Assembly: GCF_000378385.1 (NCBI RefSeq)
Contig: NZ_KB899661.1
Span: forward strand, 224,816 to 288,815
Reading direction: 5' to 3'
DNA: 64,000 bases
Source of the DNA: Paenibacillus daejeonensis DSM 15491
GTDB lineage: Bacteria; Bacillota; Bacilli; Paenibacillales; Paenibacillaceae
Shown here: positions 50,255 to 59,171 of the stretch, one piece after another
How positions within the stretch are numbered: position 1 is the first letter of the stretch
Layout of the letters: each line of letters starts with the position of its first letter
Notes under the pieces: model-generated
The model's database searches: none
What the model was told of the DNA's origin: nothing
The model's input: the letters and a program-made list of their open reading frames with translations, nothing else
Position numbers and translations under genes: made by a program

Positions 50255-50701
50255 CTAATTTGCATCAATACTCGCTTTGGTGACCAAATCGGCAATCGTG
50301 CGCTGCCCCAGTAATTCCATTATCGACTGGTTGATCTCCTCGGCCATGCCCAACAAGGCTTCGTGCATCCGCACACCCAGAGGGTGATCCCCTGTGGAGT
50401 CCAACATCCCGTCACCAAACGGCTCGTTGACATGTAGCGCCTTGTAGACCTCTGCAAAAGTCAGGGAAGCCGGGTCGCGGGCCAACCAATATCCGCCGTC
50501 GCGTCCCTCTCGCACCTCCAGGATGTTCTCTTGCGCCAGCTTGGCGAGAATGCGGCGAATCTGAGTCGCCTCAGAGCACAGGTGGTCTGCAATATGACTA
50601 CTGGGATGCCTGCAGGGATGGTCCGTCATCAGAGCCAGGGCTTGCAGCGCCAAGCCAAACGCTTTGCCGTTGGCTGAACAGCTATGCTGAGATCGCTTCA
50701 T
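50255..50701 (-). CDS. Rrf2-family transcriptional regulator
   Basis: 148 residues. Seen: winged helix with GLALQALALMTDH, SSHIADHLCSEATQIRRILAKLAQENILEVREGRDGGYWLARDPASLTFAEVYKAL, the Rrf2 consensus. The three clustered Cys that bind an iron-sulfur cluster in IscR/NsrR are absent from the 90-110 region, so it probably senses by another means, possibly a single Cys (Cys 8, 30 or 42). Probably represses the nitroreductase gene immediately downstream. Confidence 0.88.
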   Translation of the reverse strand: MKRSQHSCSANGKAFGLALQALALMTDHPCRHPSSHIADHLCSEATQIRRILAKLAQENILEVREGRDGGYWLARDPASLTFAEVYKALHVNEPFGDGMLDSTGDHPLGVRMHEALLGMAEEINQSIMELLGQRTIADLVTKASIDAN

Positions 50702-50783
50702 AGGCCCGCTCCTTCCTCTCCATCTGTTGTGCCAAGCATTATATCAAAGCCCTTGCAAGGCTTCAAGCACCTTCTTCTGAGCG

Positions 50784-51752
50784 TCATTGACTCAGCCAAG
50801 ACAAGTAAGCATCTGGGACTGGTATTAGCGTTCGGGGCAGTGTGGCCAGGTCCGCATGCCTCACGAGCTCGGATGCAGTAACAGGCTCGGGGCGATCCAG
50901 CCAGCCAGCCAGATGCGCGAGCAGCCCAACCAGCCGTTCAGCCCTGACCCTGCGCTCGCGAAGCCCTTGCAGCGCAAGCGATTTGTCGCGCTTGGAGAAT
51001 CGCTCGCCCCCAGCGTCCCCTAGCAGCGGCACGTGAGCGAAGCGCGGAGTCTGCAGATCTAGCGTCTTGTACAGTGCCAGTTGACGCGGGGTCGAATCCA
51101 GAAGATCGGCTCCCCGGACCACGTCCGTGATGCCCATGGCGGCATCATCTACGGTGACAGCCAGCTGATAGCTGTACATGCCGTCCGCGCGCTTCACAAC
51201 AAAGTCGCCTAGCGCCTCTCCTTCGTAATGCATGTCGCCATAAATTCCGTCTCTAAAGTCGACTGGTGCATCGGGCATTCTAAATCGGAGCGATGGCGTC
51301 TTGACCCTTGCCCGTTCTGCGCGCTCCTGCTCGCTTAGATGTCGGCACCAGCCGGGATAGGCTGGCCCCTCGGAGGACAAGCCATGCGGTGCGCTGGCAA
51401 TCTGAGCGAGCTCGGCACGGCTGCAATAGCACGGGTACAGCAGACCGGCCGTCTCCAGCCTCGTTATTGCCTCCTCATAGAGCGAATCGCGAAGACTCTG
51501 CAGGTAAGGCGCATGGGGGCCGCCCTGGTCCGGACCTTCGTCCCAATCCAGACCCAGCCACCGCAGATCGTTCAGCTGCTGCTCTCGATACGCGACTCTG
51601 GAGCGCGGCTTATCGATGTCCTCCACCCGCATAATGAATGTTCCGCCCGCTTGCCGGATCTGCAGCCAGGCGACAAGCGCTGCAAACGCGTTGCCCAGAT
51701 GAAACTGGCCTGACGGTGTTGGCGCGAACCGGCCTCTTCTCACGATAGACAT
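50784..51752 (-). CDS. gluQ: Glutamyl-Q tRNA(Asp) synthetase
   Basis: 322 residues. GluQ-RS activates glutamate and attaches it to queuosine at the wobble base of tRNA-Asp. Seen: class I HIGH-like [15 protein letters not shown], zinc ligands CYC and [23 protein letters not shown], and KMSKS-like [10 protein letters not shown]. It lacks the anticodon-binding domain of GluRS, which fits its size. A tRNA-Asp gene lies directly upstream on the same strand, separated by a terminator. Confidence 0.93.
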   Translation of the reverse strand: MSIVRRGRFAPTPSGQFHLGNAFAALVAWLQIRQAGGTFIMRVEDIDKPRSRVAYREQQLNDLRWLGLDWDEGPDQGGPHAPYLQSLRDSLYEEAITRLETAGLLYPCYCSRAELAQIASAPHGLSSEGPAYPGWCRHLSEQERAERARVKTPSLRFRMPDAPVDFRDGIYGDMHYEGEALGDFVVKRADGMYSYQLAVTVDDAAMGITDVVRGADLLDSTPRQLALYKTLDLQTPRFAHVPLLGDAGGERFSKRDKSLALQGLRERRVRAERLVGLLAHLAGWLDRPEPVTASELVRHADLATLPRTLIPVPDAYLSWLSQ

Positions 51753-51786
51753 CCTGCACCACCCTCCACGTAACGGATGACGAGAA

Positions 51787-51818
51787 AAATTTAAAAAAGA
51801 GCAGCATTAGCCGCCCTT
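51787..51818 (-). terminator. Terminator of tRNA-Asp
   Basis: Minus-strand AAGGGCGGC-TAAT-GCTGCTCTT (two G-U pairs) followed by TTTTTT. Between the tRNA gene and gluQ. Confidence 0.75.
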
Positions 51819-51848
51819 CTTAGTGAGGTTATGTATTCAAAAGGTAAA

Positions 51849-51925
51849 TGGCGGAGCTGACGGGATTCGAACCCGCGGTCTCCTGCGTGACAGGCAGGCA
51901 TGTTAGGCCTCTACACCACAGCTCC
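51849..51925 (-). tRNA. tRNA-Asp (GTC)
   Basis: 77 nt with the CCA encoded. Acceptor arms GGAGCTG and CAGCTCC, anticodon arm CCTGC-CTGTCAC-GCAGG giving anticodon GTC, T-arm with GGTTCGAATCC. GTC carries queuosine in bacteria that make it, the substrate of the neighbouring GluQ. Confidence 0.95.
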
Positions 51926-52126
51926 ACACTAGACAAGGTGTTCCAGGAACACAAGTAGTATCTTACCACGGAATGACAGCGTTTGACAAGGTAAAAAGCA
52001 GTCGCCGCCATTTTTTTGCAACCTTCAAATTCTGCGCTCTCAGACAGGCTTATGCTATACTGATTCCAAATCAACTCGGAACGCAATTTGACATTAATAA
52101 TGAGCGGATGGAGGGCCGATATCATC

Positions 52127-53758
52127 ATGTTTATCATGCAGAATTACTACCGTCAGAGCTACACTCCAGAGCCTTACCGACAGCAAGCGACCTCTCATTT
52201 GCTCGGTGTCACGGTCAGAGGCTCCGGTCGGATGTCAGTTGCAGGTCATCACTACTCCATCTCTGAGGGCGACGGCATTCTCATTGATCATGGCGAAGAT
52301 TACGAGCTGCAACCCCGCGGAGGAATGGATATCATCTGGATTTGCTTTGATGATCTGCTGGAGATCTCCCAGACCGATCAAGAACGCCATTATTACAAGC
52401 GAAGCGGGACACTTCCCTGGTATGGCCCCCTGCCCACTTCCCTGATGCCCATCATCCTCGATCTGGTGACCCGCATCGAAGCAGCTGTTCAAGAGCGACC
52501 AGAGCGGCGGCGCAACCTTGCGGAGCTGTTGTTCCAGCAATTAATCTATCATCTGATGGAGCTGGCTGAACCTGATGCGGACACCTCCCAGCATGCGCTT
52601 GAGCGGGCAGCCGATTATATCCGGATGAATTATGATCGAACGCTGACGCGCAATCAGATTGCCGAGGTGGCTGGACTTAGTCCGTGGTACTTCTCGCATC
52701 TCTTCAAGAAATGGAAGGGTATTGCTCCGATGGAGTACTTGCATCAGGTACGGATTAACCATGCCAAGGAGCTATTAATCCTGCACCGCTGCAGCGTCCG
52801 GGAAGCAGCCGAGCGCAGCGGTTATGGCGATGAGGCTTATTTTCGCAAAAAATTCAAGCAGGTGGTCGGGATTACCCCAGCCGCGTATCACAAGGATAAA
52901 TGGGCCCGGATTGCCTCTCTTTCCTATACCTATACCTCACACCTGCTGACTCTTGGCATGATCCCGCTTGCTGCGATGGCCGATCCCACACGCGAAGCAC
53001 ACAGGTCTCAAGTGCATGCAGCCATAGCCGTCCACCTGCGGCGGACCATGTTCCGGGAGGATGAACTGCTGGAGGCAGATATCGAACAGCTTCGCGCAAT
53101 CCAGCCCAGCCTGATTCTAGGCGATGACCTCATGATGCAGGGGACTGCGGGTACACGACTGGCCGAGATTGCGCCTTGTGAGATTATCCCCTGGATGGCA
53201 GGGGACTGGCGAAGTCATTTCCTCCAGATTGCGCGTCTGGTCGAGCGGGAAGCAGCTGCAGTAGCGTGGCTGGCCGACTATGATCGGCTCGTACTCCAAG
53301 CTCGCCGATCGCTGGCCCGCCGGATCGGTTCAGACAAGGTGATGCTGATTCGCCTAACCTTCGGTCAACTGGTGGTGTATGGCAGGCGCAATGTGGGAAC
53401 TGTATTGTATGAAGATCTTAACCTAGTCTGCCCCTATGACTTGGATGACTTTGCCGTGGAGAAGCCGCTCAGTGAGGCCGAGCTGGCGCTCAACGCTCCC
53501 GATTACCTCCTGCTCGTCATTGACCATTCTCCTGCCTCACAGTCTGCTTGGGAACGGCTGCAGGACAGTGAGAGCTGGCATAGCTTGCCGGCCGTCAGAC
53601 AAGCACAGGTGTACCAGGTTCAGGAGTATCCCTGGCTGGAATACAGTCCGGAAGCGCACCGGCTCATGGTGGCACAGGCTTCGGAACTGTTAGGATGCTC
53701 CACCGAACCTCCAGATACCGCACAAATAGCAACAGAATCATCGCACGTCCAGACATAG
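52127..53758 (+). CDS. AraC-family regulator fused to periplasmic-binding-protein-like domain
   Basis: 543 residues. Seen: an N-terminal cupin-like region, an AraC double helix-turn-helix (about residues 160-265; TRNQIAEVAGLSPWYFSHLFKKWKG, VREAAERSGYGDEAYFRKKFKQVVGITPAAYHKD), then an FecB/BtuF-like domain (about 270-530) that binds iron-siderophore complexes in Btr-type regulators of Bacillus. Predicted activator of the siderophore-uptake gene just downstream. The ATG at 52127 has GGAGGG upstream. Confidence 0.9.
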   Translation: MFIMQNYYRQSYTPEPYRQQATSHLLGVTVRGSGRMSVAGHHYSISEGDGILIDHGEDYELQPRGGMDIIWICFDDLLEISQTDQERHYYKRSGTLPWYGPLPTSLMPIILDLVTRIEAAVQERPERRRNLAELLFQQLIYHLMELAEPDADTSQHALERAADYIRMNYDRTLTRNQIAEVAGLSPWYFSHLFKKWKGIAPMEYLHQVRINHAKELLILHRCSVREAAERSGYGDEAYFRKKFKQVVGITPAAYHKDKWARIASLSYTYTSHLLTLGMIPLAAMADPTREAHRSQVHAAIAVHLRRTMFREDELLEADIEQLRAIQPSLILGDDLMMQGTAGTRLAEIAPCEIIPWMAGDWRSHFLQIARLVEREAAAVAWLADYDRLVLQARRSLARRIGSDKVMLIRLTFGQLVVYGRRNVGTVLYEDLNLVCPYDLDDFAVEKPLSEAELALNAPDYLLLVIDHSPASQSAWERLQDSESWHSLPAVRQAQVYQVQEYPWLEYSPEAHRLMVAQASELLGCSTEPPDTAQIATESSHVQT

Positions 53759-53791
53759 AGCAGCACGCTTAAGCGTGTTATGATGCTAATT

Positions 53792-53810
53792 GATAATGAA
53801 AATTGATATC
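53792..53810 (+). promoter_or_regulatory. Fur-box-like site
   Basis: GATAATGAAAATTGATATC matches 15 of 19 bases of the classical Fur box, upstream of an iron-siderophore binding lipoprotein. Predicts iron repression. Confidence 0.65.
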
Positions 53811-53828
53811 AATTAAGGATGGTGCATC

Positions 53829-54824
53829 ATGCAACTCACACGTTATTTTATTCCACTCTGTCTGTCAGCACTCCTGCTGCTCTCCGCCTGCGGGACGGAG
53901 AACAGCGGGACAACACCTGCAGAGAACCATCCTCCGGCCGCAGAGAATGAAACTCCTGCCTCTGAGCCAGAGAAGACAGCAGATTACCCGAAGACATTTA
54001 CGCATGTGATGGGAGAGACCGTCCTGGATGAAACGCCCACTCGCATCTTTGCGCCTTATGTGGAGGATGCCCTATTGACGCTCGGCGTGACTCCTGTTCT
54101 AAAGTGGTCGCTCGGCGATTACGTGCAAGAATATCTGGAGACTGAGCTGCAAGATGTCCCGCCCGTGGATTATTCCAGTGGCGGACCGAGCCTCGAAGCT
54201 GTCTTGGAGGCAAATCCGGACCTCATTTTCCTGTACAGCACCGGTATGGCAGCCGATGGCAGATACGAGCAGTTAAGCAAAATTGCTCCGACCTATGTTT
54301 ACGAAGATTCAGCAGGGGACTGGCAGGGAACGCTCCGCAAGCTTGGCGAGCTATTGGACAAAAATGAGTTGGCGGAAGAGAAAATTGCAGCCTACGAAGA
54401 ACTGCTGGCAGGTGCCAAGACGAAGTTAGCAGCGGTTGCAGAGGACAAAACCTTTGCCGTCGTCCGCGTGCGGGCACAGGATTACGTCCTGATGGATGGT
54501 GTGAACTTCTCAGGCAAAACGCTGTTCGATGAGCTGCAGCTCACCCCGCATCCTATGGTCAAGGAGACAGCTTGGGAGACGTTTCTCCCTATCTCATTGG
54601 AGAAGCTGCCCGACCTGGACGCTGATTATATCTTCTACATGGTTCAAGGCGAAGCCGCACAGGGGATGGCCAAGGAGCTGTTCGACAGTCCCTTCTGGCA
54701 GAACCTCCCTGCTGTCCGCAATGGCAACGCTCATGAAGTCGAGGTCAGCTACTGGCTGGCAGCAGGCTATCAGGCCAACACCCGCCAGATCGAGGACGTG
54801 CTTCACCTGCTTCAAGTGGACTAA
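53829..54824 (+). CDS. Iron-siderophore ABC transporter binding lipoprotein
   Basis: 331 residues. Seen: lipobox LLLLSAC with lipidated Cys near residue 21, a Pro/Glu-rich tether, then an FhuD/FecB-like fold with TRIFAPYVEDALLTLGVTPV, PSLEAVLEANPDLIFLYS and the long linker helix. Captures ferric siderophores outside the membrane. No permease or ATPase genes accompany it here, so it must work with a transporter encoded elsewhere. Fur-box-like site at 53792. Confidence 0.9.
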   Translation: MQLTRYFIPLCLSALLLLSACGTENSGTTPAENHPPAAENETPASEPEKTADYPKTFTHVMGETVLDETPTRIFAPYVEDALLTLGVTPVLKWSLGDYVQEYLETELQDVPPVDYSSGGPSLEAVLEANPDLIFLYSTGMAADGRYEQLSKIAPTYVYEDSAGDWQGTLRKLGELLDKNELAEEKIAAYEELLAGAKTKLAAVAEDKTFAVVRVRAQDYVLMDGVNFSGKTLFDELQLTPHPMVKETAWETFLPISLEKLPDLDADYIFYMVQGEAAQGMAKELFDSPFWQNLPAVRNGNAHEVEVSYWLAAGYQANTRQIEDVLHLLQVD

Positions 54825-54895
54825 CCCCATGCATGTCACAGCCCGGATTGGCAATAATACCAGCATACCCATCTGTGTCTACAGGAGGCGATGTG

Positions 54896-56128
54896 ATGAA
54901 TTTACAATCCGGAACTTATTACTGGCCCGCTACGCTGCCCGATCCTCCGACCTACCCTGCACTGAGCGAGGATCTTGTCTGTGACATCCTCATCGTTGGC
55001 GGCGGCAGCTCGGGGGCACAGAGCGCCTATGCGCTCGCAAACAGCGGTCTGCGTGTTGTCGTTATTGAGAAAAATACCATTGGCAGCGGCAGCACCGCCA
55101 CCAATACCGCCCTTATCCAATACTCGGGCGAGAAAATGTTCACCGATTTAATCCATACCTTCGGCGAGGAGGCAACTGCCCGTCACCTTCAGCTGCTGCG
55201 CCAAGCGATTGACCAGTTGGAGACAACCGCCGGAAACGTAGCGATGGATTTTGAGTTCCGTCGTCGGGATACGTTGTATTTTGCCAGCTGTGATGAGGAT
55301 GTCGCTAAGCTGCACAAGGAATATCAGTATCTAAAGGACCACGGCTGCAGCCTGGATTTCTGGGATCGCAAAACCGTCAAAGCTCACTACCCATTCAGTC
55401 ACGAAGCCGCTATATACTCCTACGGGGATGCTGAGCTCAATCCCTTTAAATTCACGCATGCACTGCTCCAGGACGCTGCGGCCAAGGGTGTAGGCATCTA
55501 TGAGCACACCGCCATGAACGGTCACCGCTATGACCGGGAACGTCAGCGGATGATCGTCACCACCCGGGGCGGCCATCACATTGACGCCCGTTACGTTATC
55601 TTCGCGGCCGGTTATGAGGGAATCGATATTCGCAAGGAGCCACAGGCTTCATTCGTCAGTACGTACACGGTGACGACCGAGCCGATAGCCGACCTCTCCT
55701 CCTGGTACAACCGCACGCTGATCTGGGAGACAGCCCGGCCTTATTTGTACCTGCGCACCACTGCTGATGATCGCGTAATTATCGGAGGGCTGGACGAGAC
55801 GACCGACATTGCGGAGCAGCGGGACAACAAGCTTCACCACCGACAGCAGCAGCTAATGGATGCGTTGCGCCAACGCTTCCCTGATATTAGCTTCGAACTG
55901 GCGTACGCCAATACAGCATTCTATGGCGGTATTCGCGACGGCCTGCCACTGATCGGCCAGTACGATGATTACCCGCACTGCTATTTTATCTTCGCCTTCG
56001 GTGACAATGGCACCGTCTATAGCCAGACGCTGGTGAATGTCATTGTCGATGATATTGTGCAGGGGTACAGCCCGGATATGGAATTGTACCGTCAGGACCG
56101 GCCGGTGCTGAATAGCGTATCGACTTAA
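54896..56128 (+). CDS. FAD-dependent oxidoreductase (DAO family)
   Basis: 410 residues. Seen: N-terminal FAD motif DILIVGGGSSGAQSAYALANSGLRVVVIEK, a GSTATNTALIQYSGE stretch, and C-terminal FYGGIRDGLPLIGQYDDYPHCYFIFAFGDNGTVYSQ. Resembles amino-acid oxidase/gamma-glutamylputrescine oxidase-type enzymes. The ATG at 54896 has AGGAGG seven bases upstream; upstream in-frame codons from 54833 overlap nothing but lack a site. It starts 71 bp after the siderophore-binding gene, perhaps in the same operon. Substrate unknown. Confidence 0.85.
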   Translation: MNLQSGTYYWPATLPDPPTYPALSEDLVCDILIVGGGSSGAQSAYALANSGLRVVVIEKNTIGSGSTATNTALIQYSGEKMFTDLIHTFGEEATARHLQLLRQAIDQLETTAGNVAMDFEFRRRDTLYFASCDEDVAKLHKEYQYLKDHGCSLDFWDRKTVKAHYPFSHEAAIYSYGDAELNPFKFTHALLQDAAAKGVGIYEHTAMNGHRYDRERQRMIVTTRGGHHIDARYVIFAAGYEGIDIRKEPQASFVSTYTVTTEPIADLSSWYNRTLIWETARPYLYLRTTADDRVIIGGLDETTDIAEQRDNKLHHRQQQLMDALRQRFPDISFELAYANTAFYGGIRDGLPLIGQYDDYPHCYFIFAFGDNGTVYSQTLVNVIVDDIVQGYSPDMELYRQDRPVLNSVST

Positions 56129-56284
56129 GAGAGGCTTGGTCAGCGTGATGGCAGACGACAAGCCCTGCCCGGTTTGGTAGGGCTGTTGTTCTGCTGGTCT
56201 GTCTTTTTGCGCTTCGATTCCCCTTCATTCTTCTTCCAGCACGCTGTTGCTGAGTCTAGCGCAGATCCGCTCCCCTCGCCACTG

Positions 56285-56557
56285 TAACGGACACCACAGC
56301 CGCTATTCGGGCCTGAATGGGGCGTTTAAGATTCTAACGGACACCATGGCAGTTATTACGATGATATTCGCACATTCGGGCCTATGTCATAGCAAAATAA
56401 CTGCATCTGTGGCCGTTAGCCGGTTGAGGGACGCAAAAAGAGCGAAATAGGCGCATATATGGCCGTTAGACAGGCTTTGTGCTAATAGCTGCGCGGGTGC
56501 CGTAAGAAATATGAGCCTTTGCGAAAAAGCAGATATAGCTGCCTGGGTTGCCGTTAA
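56285..56557. repeat. Intergenic TAACGGnnAC array, six units, about 50-bp pitch, inverting
   Basis: Six copies of a motif near TAACGG-N11-GC-GTTATT: forward at 56285 and 56335; reverse (AATA(A/G)..GCCGTTA) at 56396, 56446, 56484 and 56533. Steps are 50, then an inversion, then 50, 38 and about 50. Fills the 514-bp gap between 56128 and 56643. A weak hairpin ACAAGCCCT/AGGGCTGT at 56159-56184 may end the FAD gene. Confidence 0.65.
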
Positions 56558-56642
56558 ACACCAACCGCCCTGGCGGATTGATCTGCTATTCTAGAATGTG
56601 CATCTTTCACCTGAAAACTACTATCTACCTTCCACCGTCCAC

Positions 56643-57791
56643 TCACCACTCCGCAATGCTGCCATCCTCGTGGCGCCAGACCGGGTTTTTCCAGCCGTGT
56701 CCGATGGCCGCCATCTCTCTCACTTTCTCCTCGTCCACCTCGATGCCCAAGCCGGGCTTAGTCAGCAGATCGACGAATCCGTCCTTGTAATGGAAGATGC
56801 TTGGATCCCTGAGATAGTCGAGCAGGTCTGACCCCTCATTGTAATGGATGCCCAGACTTTGCTCCTGAATAAACGCATTCGGTGTACAAAAATCCAACTG
56901 GAGCGACGCCGCGAGCGCGATCGGTCCCAGCGGGCAATGCGGCGCTACCGCGACATCGTATGCCTCGGCCATGGCTGCAATTTTTCGTGTTTCCCAGATA
57001 CCACCGGCATGACTGAGATCGGGTTGGATGATATCTGCATAGCCGCGCTGCAGCAGCTCCTTGAAGCCCCAGCGTGTGTACATCCTCTCACCCGTAGCAA
57101 TTGGAATCGCTGTATGTCGGGCAATCTCCTGCAACGCCTCATTGTTCTCCGGTAGCACCGGCTCTTCGATGAACATGGGCTTGAATGGCTCCAGCTCTTT
57201 TACTAGCAATTTGGCCATACCTTTGTGCACCCGTCCGTGAAAATCGATGCCAATGCCAAGCTTATACCCGACGGCCTCGCGGATTGCGGCAATACGCTCC
57301 ACTGCTGCCTCGACCTTGTCATACGAATCGATCCAGTGCAGCTCCTCGGTGCCGTTCATCTTGATGGCGGTATAGCCCTGATCCATCTTCTCCCGGGCGG
57401 CCATTGCCGTATCTGCCGGACGATCCCCGCCAATCCAGCTGTATACGCGCATCTTGTCTCGCACTCGTCCGCCCAGCAGCTCGTAGACCGGCACGCCCAG
57501 ACGCTTGCCTTTGATATCCCAGAGCGCCTGCTCGATCCCCGAGATGGCACTTGTTAGAATGGGCCCGCCCCGATAAAAGCCACCCCGGTACAGCACCTGC
57601 CACAGATCCTCAATGGCATTGGCGTCCCGCCCAATCAGGTATTCGCTCAACTCTTCTACCGCCGCTTTGACCGTATCCGCCCGGCCTTCAACAACCGGTT
57701 CGCCCCAGCCGACCAGACCATCCTCCGTCGTCACCTTCAGGAACAGCCACCGCGGCGGCACCTTGAACAATTCCAGTGAACGAATCTTCAT
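56643..57791 (-). CDS. dgoD: D-galactonate dehydratase
   Basis: 382 residues, enolase superfamily (mandelate racemase subgroup). Converts D-galactonate to 2-keto-3-deoxy-D-galactonate in the De Ley-Doudoroff pathway. Seen: [85 protein letters not shown] (metal Asp), [10 protein letters not shown] (Glu), [21 protein letters not shown], and [15 protein letters not shown], all strongly matching DgoD including the catalytic His/Asp phrases. The ATG at 57791 has AAGGAGCG upstream. The kinase and aldolase partners are not in this window. Confidence 0.93.
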   Translation of the reverse strand: MKIRSLELFKVPPRWLFLKVTTEDGLVGWGEPVVEGRADTVKAAVEELSEYLIGRDANAIEDLWQVLYRGGFYRGGPILTSAISGIEQALWDIKGKRLGVPVYELLGGRVRDKMRVYSWIGGDRPADTAMAAREKMDQGYTAIKMNGTEELHWIDSYDKVEAAVERIAAIREAVGYKLGIGIDFHGRVHKGMAKLLVKELEPFKPMFIEEPVLPENNEALQEIARHTAIPIATGERMYTRWGFKELLQRGYADIIQPDLSHAGGIWETRKIAAMAEAYDVAVAPHCPLGPIALAASLQLDFCTPNAFIQEQSLGIHYNEGSDLLDYLRDPSIFHYKDGFVDLLTKPGLGIEVDEEKVREMAAIGHGWKNPVWRHEDGSIAEW

Positions 57792-57814
57792 TTGTGTATC
57801 GCTCCTTCGCATAA

Positions 57815-57857
57815 TTCATATGATGAATATACATAATTACATAATACATCATATGAA
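57815..57857. promoter_or_regulatory. Paired GntR/FadR-type operators over dgoD promoter
   Basis: TTCATATGATG (57815-57825) and its exact complement CATCATATGAA (57847-57857). Each arm lies within a 13-bp TTCAT-ATG-ATGAA-like palindrome (57815-57827 perfect). They flank and overlap the dgoD promoter. Candidate sites for the FadR-type regulator at 58317. Confidence 0.6.
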
Positions 57858-57870
57858 TATATAGTGTAAA
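57841..57870 (-). promoter_or_regulatory. dgoD promoter
   Basis: Minus-strand TTTACA (57865-57870) and TATTAT (57841-57846), 18 bp spacer, with operator-like repeats overlapping both ends. Confidence 0.55.
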
Positions 57871-57988
57871 TCCTGATTCCAAACTCACGGAGTTTGTTCA
57901 AACTAAATGGGCACGAGATGTTTCTCTTTAGTCCGATTGGGTAATCAGTAACTAGCAGCATCACACTATAAACGAGGGGATGATTGAC

Positions 57989-58219
57989 ATGAACACAACC
58001 AAACGGAAATGGACTACCTTGCTGTTAACCGCCGTGATGAGCGTATCGCTCGTGTTTGGCGCAGCAGCTTGCGGCAACGGAAACAACGGGAATGATGGCG
58101 ATACAATTATCGTACCTGAAAGCAACACCAATGTAGTGGTTCCTGAAACTCCGGACACAGATGTTGACGTCGATGTGGACACGCCAGATAACACCGATGA
58201 AGGTACTGCGACAGAGTAA
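57989..58219 (+). CDS. Small acidic lipoprotein
   Basis: 76 residues. Seen: signal peptide with lipobox GAAAC (lipidated Cys near residue 28), then a short Asn/Gly stretch and a highly acidic tail of Asp/Val/Pro (DTDVDVDVDTPDNTDEG). The ATG at 57989 has GAGGGG ten bases upstream; an ATG at 57980 directly abuts that site. No known domain; short anionic lipoprotein of unknown role. It sits on the opposite strand between dgoD and the FadR-type gene. Confidence 0.7.
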   Translation: MNTTKRKWTTLLLTAVMSVSLVFGAAACGNGNNGNDGDTIIVPESNTNVVVPETPDTDVDVDVDTPDNTDEGTATE

Positions 58220-58251
58220 GCCATCGCATTTCCTTCTTCATACATGAGAAT

Positions 58252-58289
58252 AGGCCCGCTGGCTTCCTTAACTGGAAGCTGGCGGGCCT
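58252..58289. terminator. Hairpin between convergent genes
   Basis: AGGCCCGC-TG-GCTTCC, loop TTAACT, GGAAGC-TG-GCGGGCCT, with a 2x2 internal mismatch. T tracts are short on both sides. Confidence 0.6.
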
Positions 58290-58316
58290 GCTATTTACAT
58301 AGAACACGGAATACGG

Positions 58317-58991
58317 TTACTGAATTAAACCGCTCTGGAGCTCTCGTTGCATATCCGAAATATGCAATCGCATTAGTTCCCTAGCCTGCTCCACATCGCG
58401 ATGCTTGATTGCCATTGCAATAAGCAGGTGGTAGGCGGCAGCCTTGTCGTCCATGCCGGGGATCCGCATAGTCTGGCGGCGACTGTCGAGCAGAACATCG
58501 CCCAACATGCGCAGCGTATTAGCCAGGATTTCGTTCTGTGAGGCTTCTGCGATCTCCTCATGAAACTTCATATCTTCGCGGAGGAACGATTGCCGGGACA
58601 GCACCTTCTTCTGCATCAGTTCGGCTGCCTGTACGATCCGCTCTCTCTGCTCATCGGTTGCCCGCTCGGCTGCTAATGCCGCAAGCTCAGGCTCAATGAT
58701 GAGCCGCGTCTCCGTCAATTGTAGCCAAGAGCTGTGCTCCAGCACCGCCAGATACCGGTCCGCCTGCTCTGGCAGCTGATCACTGACGAAGGTCCCCCGG
58801 CCTTGCTCCACCAGCAGGATCTTCTGCTTGCCCAGAATCCGGACCGCTTCCCGGACGGAGGATACGCCCACCTTCAGCTCAGCCGCGATCTCCTCGATAG
58901 TCGGAATCCGCTCCCCCACCTTCCACTGCCCCTGCTCAATTCGCCGCTTAATCTCGTCATAGACGACTTCGTATACCAGTCTTTTGCTCAT
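58317..58991 (-). CDS. FadR-subfamily GntR transcriptional regulator
   Basis: 224 residues. Seen: winged helix (about 5-70; VYDEIKRRIEQGQWKVGERIPTIEEIAAELKVGVSSVREAVRILGKQKILLVEQGRGTFV) and an all-helical FCD ligand domain with metal-site candidates (TRLIIEPELAALAA, FHEEIAEASQN, YHLLIAMAIKHRD, LMRLHISDM). Regulators of this type (DgoR, GntR) control sugar-acid catabolism; the neighbouring dgoD with paired palindromes at its promoter is a likely target. Confidence 0.9.
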   Translation of the reverse strand: MSKRLVYEVVYDEIKRRIEQGQWKVGERIPTIEEIAAELKVGVSSVREAVRILGKQKILLVEQGRGTFVSDQLPEQADRYLAVLEHSSWLQLTETRLIIEPELAALAAERATDEQRERIVQAAELMQKKVLSRQSFLREDMKFHEEIAEASQNEILANTLRMLGDVLLDSRRQTMRIPGMDDKAAAYHLLIAMAIKHRDVEQARELMRLHISDMQRELQSGLIQ

Positions 58992-59103
58992 AGCTCACAC
59001 TCCGATTTGAGCCCATTATAGCATAGATTTTGCAGCCGATATTGCCATCACACAACCACTATAATTTTCTTAATAAGCCGATAAGGCTCAGATTACGCTG
59101 CGT

Positions 59104-59160
59104 CTATAGTAAAACACTATAGAAGGAGCGGCCCTATCCTAGCCAGGATAAAGCCGCCCC
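59104..59160 (-). terminator. Terminator-like hairpin after membrane-protein gene
   Basis: GGAGCGGCC-CTATCCT-AGCC-AGGATA-AAGCCGCCCC (59125-59160) plus an adjacent palindrome CTATAGT-AAAAC-ACTATAG (59104-59122). Follows the stop at 59172 on the minus strand; T tract is poor. Confidence 0.55.
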
Positions 59161-59171
59161 TGCTTTGCTCT

